From contig JAQCHG010000029.1 in the NCBI GenBank assembly GCA_027619675.1, positions 1 to 9,633 on the forward strand: a DNA stretch of 9,633 nt, read 5' to 3'. The notes under the pieces are model-generated. The model had not been told where the DNA came from, made no database searches, and saw only the letters and a list, made by a program, of their open reading frames with translations. Position numbers and translations under genes: made by a program. Of the stretch, positions 1-6,336 are shown in pieces; positions within the stretch are counted from its first letter, which is position 1; each line of letters begins with the position of its first letter. The stretch comes from Cyanobacteriota bacterium. GTDB lineage: Bacteria; Cyanobacteriota; Cyanobacteriia; Phormidesmidales; Phormidesmidaceae.

Positions 1-102
1 CAAACCATGAACGGTCTGTCGTTGATTTTCCGTTAGGAAGATTGCCCTTGGGAAGGGATCCGGCGCGGATCTTAACGTTTTGAGATCTAATAGGACGTGC
101 CC
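1..102. other. Noncoding stretch downstream of rsgA
   Basis: No coding sequence can be supported here. The stretch follows the rsgA stop codon (rsgA runs leftward) and holds two small adjacent inverted repeats, described separately. Whether the left edge already belongs to a neighbouring gene cannot be judged. Confidence 0.5.
45..71 (-). terminator. Tandem small hairpins after rsgA, possible transcript end
   Basis: Two adjacent inverted repeats lie about 32 nt beyond the rsgA stop. GATCCG (57-62) pairs with CGGATC (66-71) around a GCG loop, and CCCTT (45-49) pairs with AAGGG (53-57) around GGG. They share base 57, so both cannot be fully formed at once. No T-run follows on the minus strand, so this is not a classical intrinsic terminator. 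It could be a 3'-end stabiliser or simply chance. Confidence 0.3.
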
Positions 103-1242
103 TTAATCACTAGGGTCCTCATCCCAGGCCGTCGGGTCCAGGTGATCAACGCCGTCACGCACCTCGTAGTGAAGATCTTGTAGAGACTGCTGCCGACTGC
201 GCCGGGAAACCCGGCGATATTTTTTGGCCTGTAGCCGGGGCTCGTGGTGAATTTGACCAGCTTCCCCCACTTTCACCTTCATGCCTTCGTGATCCTCCCC
301 TTGGCTCTGGCGCTGCTGCTCCTGGTCGAGGCAAGTAGCCAACAGGGCGAGATAGTCGGCATAGCGCTCCCAATCGGTTGTCACCCCACAGCCCGGTTCC
401 CCTTGGTGCAGGCAGTCGGCAAATTGGCAGGGGCGATCGCCCAGTTGCTGGCGCATCTCAGGGAAGTACTGGGCGAGGTCCCCTGGCGCACAGTCGATAT
501 CCGGTTGGTTGAAGCCGGGGGTATCGGCTAGCAGCCCACCCCCAGGGAGTTGAAACAGTTCCACATGGCGCGTGGTGTGGCGACCCCGCCCCAACTTGCC
601 CGATACGCGCCCGGTGCGCAGGTGGGCTTGGGGAATCAGACGGTTAATCAGGCTCGACTTGCCCACACCGGAAGGGCCAGAAATAATGGTGGCGCGATCG
701 CGCAGGTAAGGGTCCAAGGTTGCCTGCACAGGGTCGCAGGTCACACTTAGGGGAATCGGGGCATAGCCCCAGGCCGCTAGCCGATCGCCCCAGGCGTCTA
801 CCACGGTGGGCGCGACCAAATCCCGTTTGTTCAACACCAGGGCAATGGCCATGGCCGTGGTTTCCGCCTTGATCAAAAAGCGGCTCAACTGGTGGGGGTC
901 CAAATCCGGTTCCGTTAGGGAGAACACCAACAAGATTTGATTGGCGTTGGCAACGGGAGGGCGGTCTAACTGGGTGTGGCGGGGGGCCACCGTCGCGATC
1001 GCCCCCCGCCCCCCGTCCCAGTCTGGTTCTTCGAGGGCAACGCGATCGCCCACCATCACCTGCTGCCCCATTTTCTTCAGCCGTGCCCGCCGCGTACAGA
1101 GCAGGGTTGCAGGCCGCAGAGGTCCAGCATGTTCAGCCGGAGCATCTAACTGCACTTGATAAAAGTTGGCCTGCACCGCCAGCACCGTTCCCCACAAGGA
1201 CGGCTCTTGCTTGCAATCAGCGGCAGATGATTCAGTGGTCAT
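103..1242 (-). CDS. rsgA: Ribosome small-subunit biogenesis GTPase RsgA (YjeQ/EngC family)
   Basis: RsgA is a cytoplasmic, circularly permuted GTPase that acts in late maturation of the 30S ribosomal subunit. The 379-residue product has an N-terminal OB-fold-like part (about residues 15-90), then G motifs in the permuted order G4 NKRD (138-141), G1/P-loop GPSGVGKSS (189-197), and G3 DTPG (240-243). GRHTTR (219-225 region) matches the family's switch segment. A zinc knuckle follows, with Cys272, Cys277, His279 and Cys285, in the family arrangement ending EPGC. The last ~70 residues are a charged extension with a basic patch (KKYRRVSRRSR, 340-350) that probably contacts rRNA (inference). The start is supported by an AAGGGG Shine-Dalgarno sequence 7 nt upstream. 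It is the last gene of a dnaJ-tusA-rsgA run, 11 nt after the TusA-like gene, so cotranscription and translational coupling are likely. Confidence 0.95.
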   Translation of the reverse strand: MTTESSAADCKQEPSLWGTVLAVQANFYQVQLDAPAEHAGPLRPATLLCTRRARLKKMGQQVMVGDRVALEEPDWDGGRGAIATVAPRHTQLDRPPVANANQILLVFSLTEPDLDPHQLSRFLIKAETTAMAIALVLNKRDLVAPTVVDAWGDRLAAWGYAPIPLSVTCDPVQATLDPYLRDRATIISGPSGVGKSSLINRLIPQAHLRTGRVSGKLGRGRHTTRHVELFQLPGGGLLADTPGFNQPDIDCAPGDLAQYFPEMRQQLGDRPCQFADCLHQGEPGCGVTTDWERYADYLALLATCLDQEQQRQSQGEDHEGMKVKVGEAGQIHHEPRLQAKKYRRVSRRSRQQSLQDLHYEVRDGVDHLDPTAWDEDPSD

Positions 1243-1249
1243 CAGGTTG

Positions 1250-1255
1250 CCCCTT
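1250..1255 (-). promoter_or_regulatory. Ribosome binding site of rsgA overlapping the upstream stop codon
   Basis: AAGGGG lies 7 nt before the rsgA ATG. Its first two bases are the last two bases of the TAA stop of the TusA-like gene, so termination there places a ribosome on the rsgA start. This supports the start at 1242 and translational coupling. Confidence 0.7.
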
Positions 1256-1529
1256 AGGCGTGAGGCTTCCGTACCTGTAGGGCAAAAAAGTCACCGTGAT
1301 CAGCCAGTTGCTCAATGGCATACCCTGCCATGGTGAGGCTGTCGGGTACCTGCTCCACGGGCTCCCCCGCATCTAGCCAAACCTCTAGCAACTCGCCCCC
1401 CGCCATGCGATCCAGTTGCAGCTTAGTCCGCACAAAATTGATTGGGCAGGGGGTGCCCCGCAAGTCAAGCTGGACATCGGGGGTAATCATGGATCCTGGG
1501 CCGCTGTTGGCGGGTGAGACCGAACTCAT
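1254..1529 (-). CDS. TusA/SirA-like sulfur-carrier family protein
   Basis: This small cytoplasmic protein (91 residues) belongs to the TusA/SirA/YedF family, whose members relay persulfide sulfur on a conserved cysteine, for example toward tRNA thiolation or cofactor synthesis. The family signature is seen as LRGTPCP, with Cys28-Pro29 near the start of the first helix. The rest fits the two-layer alpha/beta fold (beta strand VQLDL, helix FVRTKLQL, strand LLEVWLD, and a C-terminal strand FFALQV). The start at 1529 is chosen because its ATG overlaps the dnaJ stop as ATGA. An internal ATG at 1490, giving [10 protein letters not shown], would remove 13 weakly conserved residues and cannot be excluded. 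Its exact partner is unknown. Placement between dnaJ and rsgA suggests a link to proteostasis or translation, but that is inference from context only. Confidence 0.85.
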   Translation of the reverse strand: MSSVSPANSGPGSMITPDVQLDLRGTPCPINFVRTKLQLDRMAGGELLEVWLDAGEPVEQVPDSLTMAGYAIEQLADHGDFFALQVRKPHA

Positions 1530-2647
1530 CCTCGGAATAACCCCCCCAAGAAGCCTTCAATGCCACCACCCTTGCTAACGCGATCGCCGCGCATTTCCGC
1601 CAACTTCTCCACCAAATCCCGCTCTTCCGGCTTGAGCCGGGTGGGGATTTGTACCTTCACCGTAATCAGATGGTCACCCCGACTCACCGGGTTGCCAAGC
1701 TTCGGTACGCCTCGATTCTCTAGCGTCAATACCGTGTCGGGCTGGGTACCCGCTGGCACCTCCATCTGCACCGGACCATCCACAGTACTGACCTCAATCT
1801 TGGCCCCCAAAATCGCCTGTAGATAGGTAATCTTCAAATCCGACAGGATATTGATGCCATCCCGCCGAAAATCGGTGTCTTCCGAGACAAAGAGATACAC
1901 ATAGAGGTCGCCCGCTGGCCCTCCCCGTTGACCCGCATCCCCCTCGTTGGACACCCGCAACCGGGTACCGTTATCAACCCCGGCAGGGATGGTGATCTTG
2001 AGCTTCTTGGAGGTTTGGTGGTGGCCACTACCGCCGCAGGTGTCACAGCGATCTTCCACCACTTCCCCAGATCCCCCACAGGTGGGGCAGGCTGACACCT
2101 GGGCAAAACTGCCAAAGGGGGTGCGGGTGGTGCGACGCACTTGGCCAGAGCCCCCACAGGTGCCGCAGGTTTGCGGACGGGTGCCGGGTTTAGCGCCAGA
2201 GCCCCGACAGGTGCCGCAGGTTTCTAGATGGCTGATTTTAATTTCCTTCTCACCACCAAAGATGGCTTCCTTGAAGTCCAGCTTCAGGTCAAGGCGAAGG
2301 TCATCCCCTCGGCTGGGTCCCCGTCGCCGACTGGTGGTAGCGCCCCCAAAACCGCCAAAAAAGCTCTCAAAAATATCGGCAAACCCGCCCATGTCGCCGA
2401 AGTCTTGGAAGCCTGCGGCTCCAGCACCGCTGACACCCGCTTCTCCAAAACGGTCGTAACGGGCACGCACCTCGGGTTCCGAGAGGACCTCATAGGCCCG
2501 GTTAATTTCTTTAAAGACCTCTTCCGCCCCGTCTTCTTTGTTGACGTCCGGATGGTACTTACGGGCCTGGCGACGATAGGCGCGCTTAATTTCATCCTGG
2601 CTAGCGCTGCGAGCAACTCCCAGCACTTCGTAGTAGTCACGGGCCAT
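1526..2647 (-). CDS. dnaJ: Chaperone DnaJ (type I Hsp40)
   Basis: DnaJ is the co-chaperone that delivers unfolded clients to DnaK and stimulates its ATPase. The 373-residue protein has the full type I layout. The J domain spans about 1-70 with the HPD triad at 32-34. A Gly/Phe-rich linker spans about 71-105 ([16 protein letters not shown]). Four CxxCxGxG zinc repeats begin at residues 144, 161, 187 and 201. C-terminal client-binding beta domains start at about 213 ([11 protein letters not shown]), and the end is glycine-rich. Length is normal for the family. No strong Shine-Dalgarno sequence precedes the ATG. The gene follows dnaK with a 132-nt gap holding a structured leader, and its stop overlaps the next gene's start as ATGA, so it heads a dnaJ-tusA-rsgA unit, with or without read-through from dnaK. 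Confidence 0.96.
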   Translation of the reverse strand: MARDYYEVLGVARSASQDEIKRAYRRQARKYHPDVNKEDGAEEVFKEINRAYEVLSEPEVRARYDRFGEAGVSGAGAAGFQDFGDMGGFADIFESFFGGFGGATTSRRRGPSRGDDLRLDLKLDFKEAIFGGEKEIKISHLETCGTCRGSGAKPGTRPQTCGTCGGSGQVRRTTRTPFGSFAQVSACPTCGGSGEVVEDRCDTCGGSGHHQTSKKLKITIPAGVDNGTRLRVSNEGDAGQRGGPAGDLYVYLFVSEDTDFRRDGINILSDLKITYLQAILGAKIEVSTVDGPVQMEVPAGTQPDTVLTLENRGVPKLGNPVSRGDHLITVKVQIPTRLKPEERDLVEKLAEMRGDRVSKGGGIEGFLGGLFRG

Positions 2648-2710
2648 AGACGGCTACTTCACAGACGCATCAACATTCCGACACATTAACCTATTTTAGG
2701 GGGCAACATA

Positions 2711-2751
2711 CCGTCCTCCCAGGGACGGATTGCCGTCTTACCGCTGGGGGG
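2711..2751 (-). promoter_or_regulatory. Structured dnaJ leader with two mutually exclusive hairpins
   Basis: The dnaK-dnaJ gap holds overlapping inverted repeats about 64 nt before the dnaJ ATG. In one fold, CCGTC (2733-2737) pairs with GACGG (2724-2728) around a 4-nt loop. That hairpin is enclosed by CCCAG (2718-2722) pairing with CTGGG (2744-2748), with two further G-C pairs past one mismatch. In the other fold, CCGTCC (2711-2716) pairs perfectly with GGACGG (2723-2728). The same GGACGG segment is used in both folds. The pairings are seen directly; a regulatory role such as attenuation, thermosensing or processing is inference. No T-run follows either hairpin. Confidence 0.35.
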
Positions 2752-2779
2752 GAGAATCCCTTTGAGGATTGATAGCCCC

Positions 2780-3184
2780 CTAATCAATAGCTTCGTAATC
2801 GGCGGTTAGGGTGGCGTCTAGATCGAGGCCATCAATATCGGTGGCATCTATCCCTTCTACGGTAGCGTCCCCTTGATCGCTGGTGACATGCTCATCGGCG
2901 ATCGTGGTAGGCACATCTGTCCCGAAGTCAATGTCATCCTCTTCTGCCCCATCGGTCTGCTGGTACATCGTGGCCCCAATGGCAAAGAGGGCCTGCTGCA
3001 AGGCTTCGATGGCGTCTTGCAGCACCTCTGGGGTGACCGTGCGATCGGCCATGGCCGCCCGTAATTCGGCAGCTTTTTCCTCAGCAGCAGCCTTGACTGT
3101 GGCATCCATCAGTTCGCCATTGTCCCGCATGGTGGACTCATAGCTGTAGAACAGGTTGTCCGCTCGGTTTTTCAGGTCAGCCAC
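2780..3184 (-). CDS. dnaK: DnaK C-terminal lid region, out of frame with the rest of dnaK
   Basis: This 134-residue reading frame carries what is missing from the upstream dnaK frame: the helical lid of Hsp70 and the disordered acidic tail. It opens with [17 protein letters not shown], matching the lid helix that in intact cyanobacterial DnaK follows an RRR/RRK segment. It continues through helices to about residue 78 ([16 protein letters not shown]). It then becomes acidic and ends TADYEAID, the usual kind of DnaK tail. The first codon is GTG (3184), inside the end of the upstream frame. No good Shine-Dalgarno sequence is at the right distance (GAGG lies about 13 nt away). It is most simply the second half of a frameshifted dnaK. 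Translation as a separate lid peptide by reinitiation is possible but unproven. Joined to residues 1-525 of the first frame it would make about 659 residues, near the normal Hsp70 length. Confidence 0.85.
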   Translation of the reverse strand: MADLKNRADNLFYSYESTMRDNGELMDATVKAAAEEKAAELRAAMADRTVTPEVLQDAIEALQQALFAIGATMYQQTDGAEEDDIDFGTDVPTTIADEHVTSDQGDATVEGIDATDIDGLDLDATLTADYEAID

Positions 3185-3193
3185 TTGCGGCGT
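3172..3193 (-). other. dnaK: Frameshift point in dnaK
   Basis: Frame 0 reads ...ERRK-WLT-stop (TGA at 3174-3172), while the homologous continuation ADLKNRAD lies in the -1 frame. The -1 frame is open only from 3193, after a TGA at 3196-3194, so the shift must fall between 3193 and 3172. No homopolymer and no X-XXY-YYZ slippery heptamer lies in this interval. The A5 run (3172-3168) is past the frame-0 reading point. Against remembered cyanobacterial DnaK sequences, a simple -1 join is one residue short, which would fit a 4-nt deletion as well as a single missing base. Confidence 0.75.
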
Positions 3194-4758
3194 TCATCCT
3201 CATCCGCAAAGACTTCCGCCTCCTGGCGCATACGTTCTACTTCATCACCACTGAGGCCGCCAGTATTGGTGATGCGAATGCTTTGTTCCCGCCCGGTACC
3301 TTTATCCCTAGCAGCAACCTGCAAGATGCCATCGGCATCAATTTCAAAGGAGACTTCGATTTGGGGTACGCCTCGGGGGGCAGGGGGAATGCCCGTGAGC
3401 TGAAACTTACCCAGGCTCTTATTGTCCTTGGCCATGGCCCGTTCCCCTTGCAGCACATGCACCTCGACGGAGGTTTGGCCGTCGGTTGCGGTGGAAAACA
3501 CCTGGGTCTTGCTGGTGGGAATGGTGGTGTTGCGCTCAATAATCTTGGTGAACACTTCACCCAAGGTTTCAATGCCCAACGATAGGGGGGTGACGTCTAG
3601 CAGCAGCAGATCTTCGACTTCGCCACCCAGCACCCCAGCCTGAATGGAAGCTCCAAGGGCCACCGCTTCATCGGGGTTAACGGAGCGGTCAGGGGTCTTG
3701 CCGCCAAAAAACTCGGTAATGGCCTGTTGTACCGCTGGTATGCGGGTAGAGCCACCCACCAAGAGAATGCGATCGATGTCGTCTGTGCTGAGGCCAGCAT
3801 CCTTAATAGCCTGTTTCACGGGCTCTAGCGTGCCCTGCACCAACGTCTTGGCCAGTTGTTCGAACTGGGCGCGGGTCAACCCCATTTCCAAATGCTTTGG
3901 CCCAGTTTCGTCGGCGGTAATGAAGGGCAGGTTAATGGAGGTGGAGGGCATATTGGAGAGTTCGATCTTGGCCTTCTCCGCTGCCTCTCGAATCCGTTGC
4001 AGCGCCATGCGGTCTGCCCCCAGATCAATACCTTCCTGCTCTCGAAATTGGTCAATCATCCATTGGGCAATGCAGTTGTCGAAGTCATCGCCCCCAAGGT
4101 GGTTATTCCCAGCGGTGGCTTTAACCTCAAAGACCCCATCCCCCAGTTGCAGCACGGATACGTCAAAGGTGCCGCCACCCAAGTCAAACACGAGGACGGT
4201 TTGATCTTGGTCCTGCTTGTCCAAACCGTAGGATAGGGCTGCTGCCGTCGGCTCGTTAATAATACGAAGGACTTCTAAGCCAGAAATGGTGCCCGCATCC
4301 TTCGTGGCTTGTCGTTGAGCGTCGGTGAAGTAAGCGGGGACGGTGATGACCGCTTGGGTCACGTCTTCCCCCAGATAAGCTTCGGCATCCTGCTTGAGTT
4401 TTTGCAGGATCATGGCCGAAACCTCCTGCGGAGTATAGTTTTTACCCCGAATCTGCACGTCCACGGTGTTGTCCCGACCCGCGACACAGACGTAGGGAAC
4501 TCGACTTCTCTCGCTGTTGGTGTCTTCCCAGCGACGACCAATAAACCGCTTGATGCTGTAAACCGTATTTTCGGCATTGGTGACCGCTTGGCGTTTAGCC
4601 AACTGGCCCACTAACCGTTCACCATTTTTGCCAAACCCAACAATGCTGGGGGTTGTTCGTCCCCCTTCGGTATTGGTAATGACCGTGGGCTGGCCCCCTT
4701 CGAGGACAGCAACACAACTATTCGTGGTTCCGAGATCGATACCAATAACTTTTCCCAT
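3172..4758 (-). CDS. dnaK: Hsp70 chaperone DnaK, ATPase and substrate-binding beta domains (frame interrupted before the lid)
   Basis: DnaK is the ATP-driven Hsp70 that binds and releases unfolded polypeptides in the cytoplasm. The 528-residue frame contains the complete nucleotide-binding domain: [10 protein letters not shown] (5-14) phosphate loop, [10 protein letters not shown] (192-201) with the catalytic-region Thr197, and [11 protein letters not shown] (331-341). It also has the interdomain linker with the hydrophobic [14 protein letters not shown] (384-397) and the beta-sandwich substrate-binding domain to about residue 507. It stops after ERRKWLT, just as the lid helix begins, whereas intact DnaK runs to about 630-660 residues. 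The lid is in the next frame. A lidless Hsp70 would still hydrolyse ATP and bind peptides but release them faster (known for truncated DnaK). It follows grpE with a 376-nt gap and lacks an obvious Shine-Dalgarno sequence. Cyanobacteria have several DnaK paralogues, and which one this is cannot be decided here. Confidence 0.93.
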   Translation of the reverse strand: MGKVIGIDLGTTNSCVAVLEGGQPTVITNTEGGRTTPSIVGFGKNGERLVGQLAKRQAVTNAENTVYSIKRFIGRRWEDTNSERSRVPYVCVAGRDNTVDVQIRGKNYTPQEVSAMILQKLKQDAEAYLGEDVTQAVITVPAYFTDAQRQATKDAGTISGLEVLRIINEPTAAALSYGLDKQDQDQTVLVFDLGGGTFDVSVLQLGDGVFEVKATAGNNHLGGDDFDNCIAQWMIDQFREQEGIDLGADRMALQRIREAAEKAKIELSNMPSTSINLPFITADETGPKHLEMGLTRAQFEQLAKTLVQGTLEPVKQAIKDAGLSTDDIDRILLVGGSTRIPAVQQAITEFFGGKTPDRSVNPDEAVALGASIQAGVLGGEVEDLLLLDVTPLSLGIETLGEVFTKIIERNTTIPTSKTQVFSTATDGQTSVEVHVLQGERAMAKDNKSLGKFQLTGIPPAPRGVPQIEVSFEIDADGILQVAARDKGTGREQSIRITNTGGLSGDEVERMRQEAEVFADEDERRKWLT

Positions 4759-5054
4759 GACTCGCGGCTATGAACAGCTAGCTATTCGGGGAGACTCTCG
4801 CCATCAACGTTAGCTTATATTCTGAAGATTCACCCACGCTGAGGATGGGTTCTCTCCAATAACAGTGATGGTTTTCCCTAACAATATGGACTCTACCGGG
4901 AAACACACACTTAGAAGCTGACGGGACAAGGCTCGACACCCAGCACATCGAGCAATACGGAGATGGTCGCTTGACTCCCAAGGTCCTTGTGCTTCAAGAC
5001 CAATCATCAAGTTCTAAGTCGTAGTCCGGACCGCAGGGTGGGCTGAGCTGATCT

Positions 5055-5086
5055 GCCCCAGCACTCGGTGTAAGCGAGCAGGGGGC
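5055..5086 (-). repeat. Second imperfect hairpin between grpE and dnaK
   Basis: GCCCC (5055-5059) can pair with GGGGC (5082-5086), enclosing CTCG (5064-5067) paired with CGAG (5075-5078) around a 7-nt loop. It follows the stronger hairpin after grpE by only a few bases, so the grpE mRNA would end in two consecutive stem-loops. Role inferred only. Confidence 0.3.
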
Positions 5087-5088
5087 GG

Positions 5089-5120
5089 GTGGGGTGATTA
5101 CCTAACGCCAATCACCCCAC
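5089..5120 (-). terminator. Perfect 11-bp hairpin after grpE, probable terminator or 3' stabiliser
   Basis: GTGGGGTGATT (5089-5099) and AATCACCCCAC (5110-5120) are perfect inverted repeats around a 10-nt loop, starting 14 nt past the grpE stop. On the minus strand the hairpin is followed by C-rich sequence, not a T-run. It is therefore not a textbook intrinsic terminator, although cyanobacterial 3' hairpins often lack T-runs. Being fully symmetric, it would fold on either strand. Confidence 0.5.
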
Positions 5121-5134
5121 GGGGCCAAGTTAAC

Positions 5135-5851
5135 CTAGGTGTCCGAAGCCTCTGCAGCAGCGGCATCGCCCGCTTCAGGAGACATGTCAGGTTCGGGGGG
5201 AGCGGCGACTTTAACCATGGCGTGGCGCAGAACCTTTTCTCCTAAAAGATACCCGCGCACGAGTTCTTCCATAACAACGCCTTCGGGATACTGATCGGTA
5301 GCTTCCCGCATGACCGCTTCGTGGTAGTTGGGGTCAAACTCTTGACCCTCTGCCCGCATGGCTGACACACCTAAGCGCTTCAAGCAGTCCACCAGTTGCT
5401 TGTAGACCCCCTGATAGCTTTTGTGGATGGCCATTTCGGCGTCGGTTTGGGGTTTGATTTGAGATCGCGCCCGCTCAAAGTTATCGATGACGGGCAACAG
5501 TTCTCCAATCACATTGGACTTGAACTGCACCTCTAGGTCATCCCGCTCACGAGCGGTACGCCGCCTAAAGTTCTCGAAGTCCGCCGCAATTCTGACGTAC
5601 TGGCTGTTGCGATCGTCCAACTGGGCCTTCAGGGCTGTAATCTGGCCATCTAGGGCCGCGATCGCCACGGCATCACCGCTGTCTTGGGTAGGCGTTTCAG
5701 CCTCACCAGCGGATCCTGCATCACTGCTGCCGTCTCCAAAGGCTGCCTCCAGATCAAGGTCGGTGTCATCAACCGTCAGTTCTTCCAACTCTTCCGGGGC
5801 TTCAGAATTTGGGGCTGGGGAAGACTCCGTGGAGTGGGTTTCATCAATCAT
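5135..5851 (-). CDS. grpE: Nucleotide exchange factor GrpE
   Basis: GrpE is the homodimeric cofactor that strips ADP from DnaK and resets its cycle. It also acts as a thermosensor in the Hsp70 machine. The 238-residue protein starts with a disordered acidic segment (about 1-65). A long coiled-coil helix follows (about 66-115: [33 protein letters not shown]), then the four-helix dimer region ([11 protein letters not shown], 118-128). The C-terminal beta domain that contacts DnaK has FDPNYHEAV (172-180) and [21 protein letters not shown] (196-215 region). A short Ala/Glu/Asp tail ends the protein. These motifs are diagnostic. Length is slightly above the bacterial norm because of the acidic ends, as in other cyanobacteria. 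The ATG at 5851 is the first in frame, and only a weak AGG-like Shine-Dalgarno sequence is seen. It is divergent from pilB and followed by a strong hairpin, so it may be transcribed separately from dnaK. Confidence 0.96.
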   Translation of the reverse strand: MIDETHSTESSPAPNSEAPEELEELTVDDTDLDLEAAFGDGSSDAGSAGEAETPTQDSGDAVAIAALDGQITALKAQLDDRNSQYVRIAADFENFRRRTARERDDLEVQFKSNVIGELLPVIDNFERARSQIKPQTDAEMAIHKSYQGVYKQLVDCLKRLGVSAMRAEGQEFDPNYHEAVMREATDQYPEGVVMEELVRGYLLGEKVLRHAMVKVAAPPEPDMSPEAGDAAAAEASDT

Positions 5852-5882
5852 GTTGCCTGCAACCTAAGAAATCACCAATGTG

Positions 5883-5917
5883 CTTGACCACTGCACAAGC
5901 TCCGCTCATCGGTCAAG
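5883..5917. repeat. 7-bp inverted repeat upstream of grpE, possible operator
   Basis: CTTGACC (5883-5889) and GGTCAAG (5911-5917) are perfect inverted repeats separated by 21 bp, so equivalent positions are about 28 bp apart. The position, 32-66 bp before the grpE ATG, suits a regulator binding site or a leader stem-loop. TTGACC also resembles a -35 box on both strands, but no -10 box sits at the proper spacing on either. Function is inference. Confidence 0.3.
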
Positions 5918-5951
5918 GAATATCCAGCCACTCAGGGAGGCTAGGGAGTAC

Positions 5952-5989
5952 TTCCTGACGGTGAACCATCTTAATCAGGAATGGTACCG
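5952..5989. repeat. Two crossing inverted repeats in the grpE-pilB gap
   Basis: TTCCTGA (5952-5958) pairs perfectly with TCAGGAA (5975-5981). A competing stem pairs CGGT (5959-5962) plus ACCAT (5965-5969) with ATGGT (5981-5985) plus ACCG (5986-5989), with a 2-nt bulge. The two pairings cross, so they are alternatives or, nearly complete, a pseudoknot. This could be a regulator site or structured leader; no known motif is recognised. Confidence 0.35.
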
Positions 5990-6102
5990 ACGATTAAACG
6001 GACTTAAACCACTATCACTATATGGATATGGGGGTGCAATCAAACCGTGCGATCGCATCTTTAACATATTAGGACCCCTATCCCTGAATCACCAGATACC
6101 TT

Positions 6103-6125
6103 GGGCTGAAGTCACGGTTTAGCCC
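6103..6125. repeat. 8-bp hairpin upstream of pilB
   Basis: GGGCTGAA (6103-6110) pairs with TTTAGCCC (6118-6125) around a 7-nt loop, with one G-T wobble on the plus strand. It lies about 210 bp before the pilB start, with C-rich sequence rather than a T-run after it. No known motif is recognised. Confidence 0.3.
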
Positions 6126-6336
6126 CCCTTCTGTGCCATTTGTGAAGACTTGAGGCTATCATCGGGGCACGGTACCGCATTCCCTTCTTGATCACTTAGA
6201 AGTGGCCATGTCGTGCTGGGTACTCTGAGCCATGAGAGATGCCCGCTAGTTACCCCCGCGACTCCGCCCCTGTCCATAGGCGCTAGGCAGCCAGGGTAAA
6301 CCATTTTGTTTGTTTACGTACACTCCTGCATTGGCT

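Larger units (their letters stand above)
4759..5134. other. Gap between grpE and dnaK: hairpins and a probable dnaK promoter region
   Basis: No gene is supported in these 376 bases. Two minus-strand frames of 66-67 codons (4778-4981 and 4810-5010) look like no family and overlap each other. The right part carries hairpins just after grpE, described separately. In the left part, a minus-strand TATAAG (4819-4814), 55 nt before the dnaK ATG, could be a -10 box, but no good -35 accompanies it. No complete CIRCE operator is seen; a GAGTGCT half-site (5065-5059) lacks its partner arm. The size of the gap argues that dnaK has its own promoter. Confidence 0.5.
5852..6336. other. Divergent intergenic region between grpE and pilB
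   Basis: These 485 bases must carry the promoters of grpE (leftward) and pilB (rightward). No gene is supported: plus-strand (5880-6122) and minus-strand (6119-6304) frames show no family features or ribosome binding site. Contents seen are several inverted repeats (listed separately), one HIP1 octamer (6049-6056), an AT-rich patch with TATATG (6019-6024) that could be a plus-strand -10 box without a clear -35, and a CGGTACCG palindrome (6170-6177). No tRNA or other known RNA is recognised. Confidence 0.5.

Noticed and set aside
3165..3193. Programmed -1 frameshift in dnaK
   Set aside because: No X-XXY-YYZ heptamer lies in the permitted interval. The A5 run is too short for A-AAA-AAC and comes after the frame-0 stop. 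No dnaK frameshifting of this kind is known to me.
4778..5010. Two overlapping minus-strand frames of 66-67 codons between grpE and dnaK
   Set aside because: They lie in overlapping frames, have unlikely composition and show no recognisable motif or ribosome binding site.
5059..5065. GAGTGCT on the minus strand upstream of dnaK, like the right arm of a CIRCE heat-shock operator
   Set aside because: The sequence 9 nt upstream does not match or pair with the left arm beyond CTC, and the site is about 300 nt from dnaK.
5880..6122. 80-codon open frame on the plus strand between grpE and pilB
   Set aside because: It resembles no family, has no ribosome binding site and overlaps inverted repeats in a promoter region.
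6310..6336. Upstream TTG start for PilB adding nine residues
   Set aside because: TTG is rare, the AGGG at 6293-6296 is too far (13 nt), and the ATG at 6337 gives the expected cyanobacterial N-terminus.
4759..6336. Possible tRNA or known small RNA in the two large gaps
   Set aside because: No T-loop GGTTCRA signature with matching acceptor arms and no known RNA motif was found by eye. A covariance-model search would settle it.
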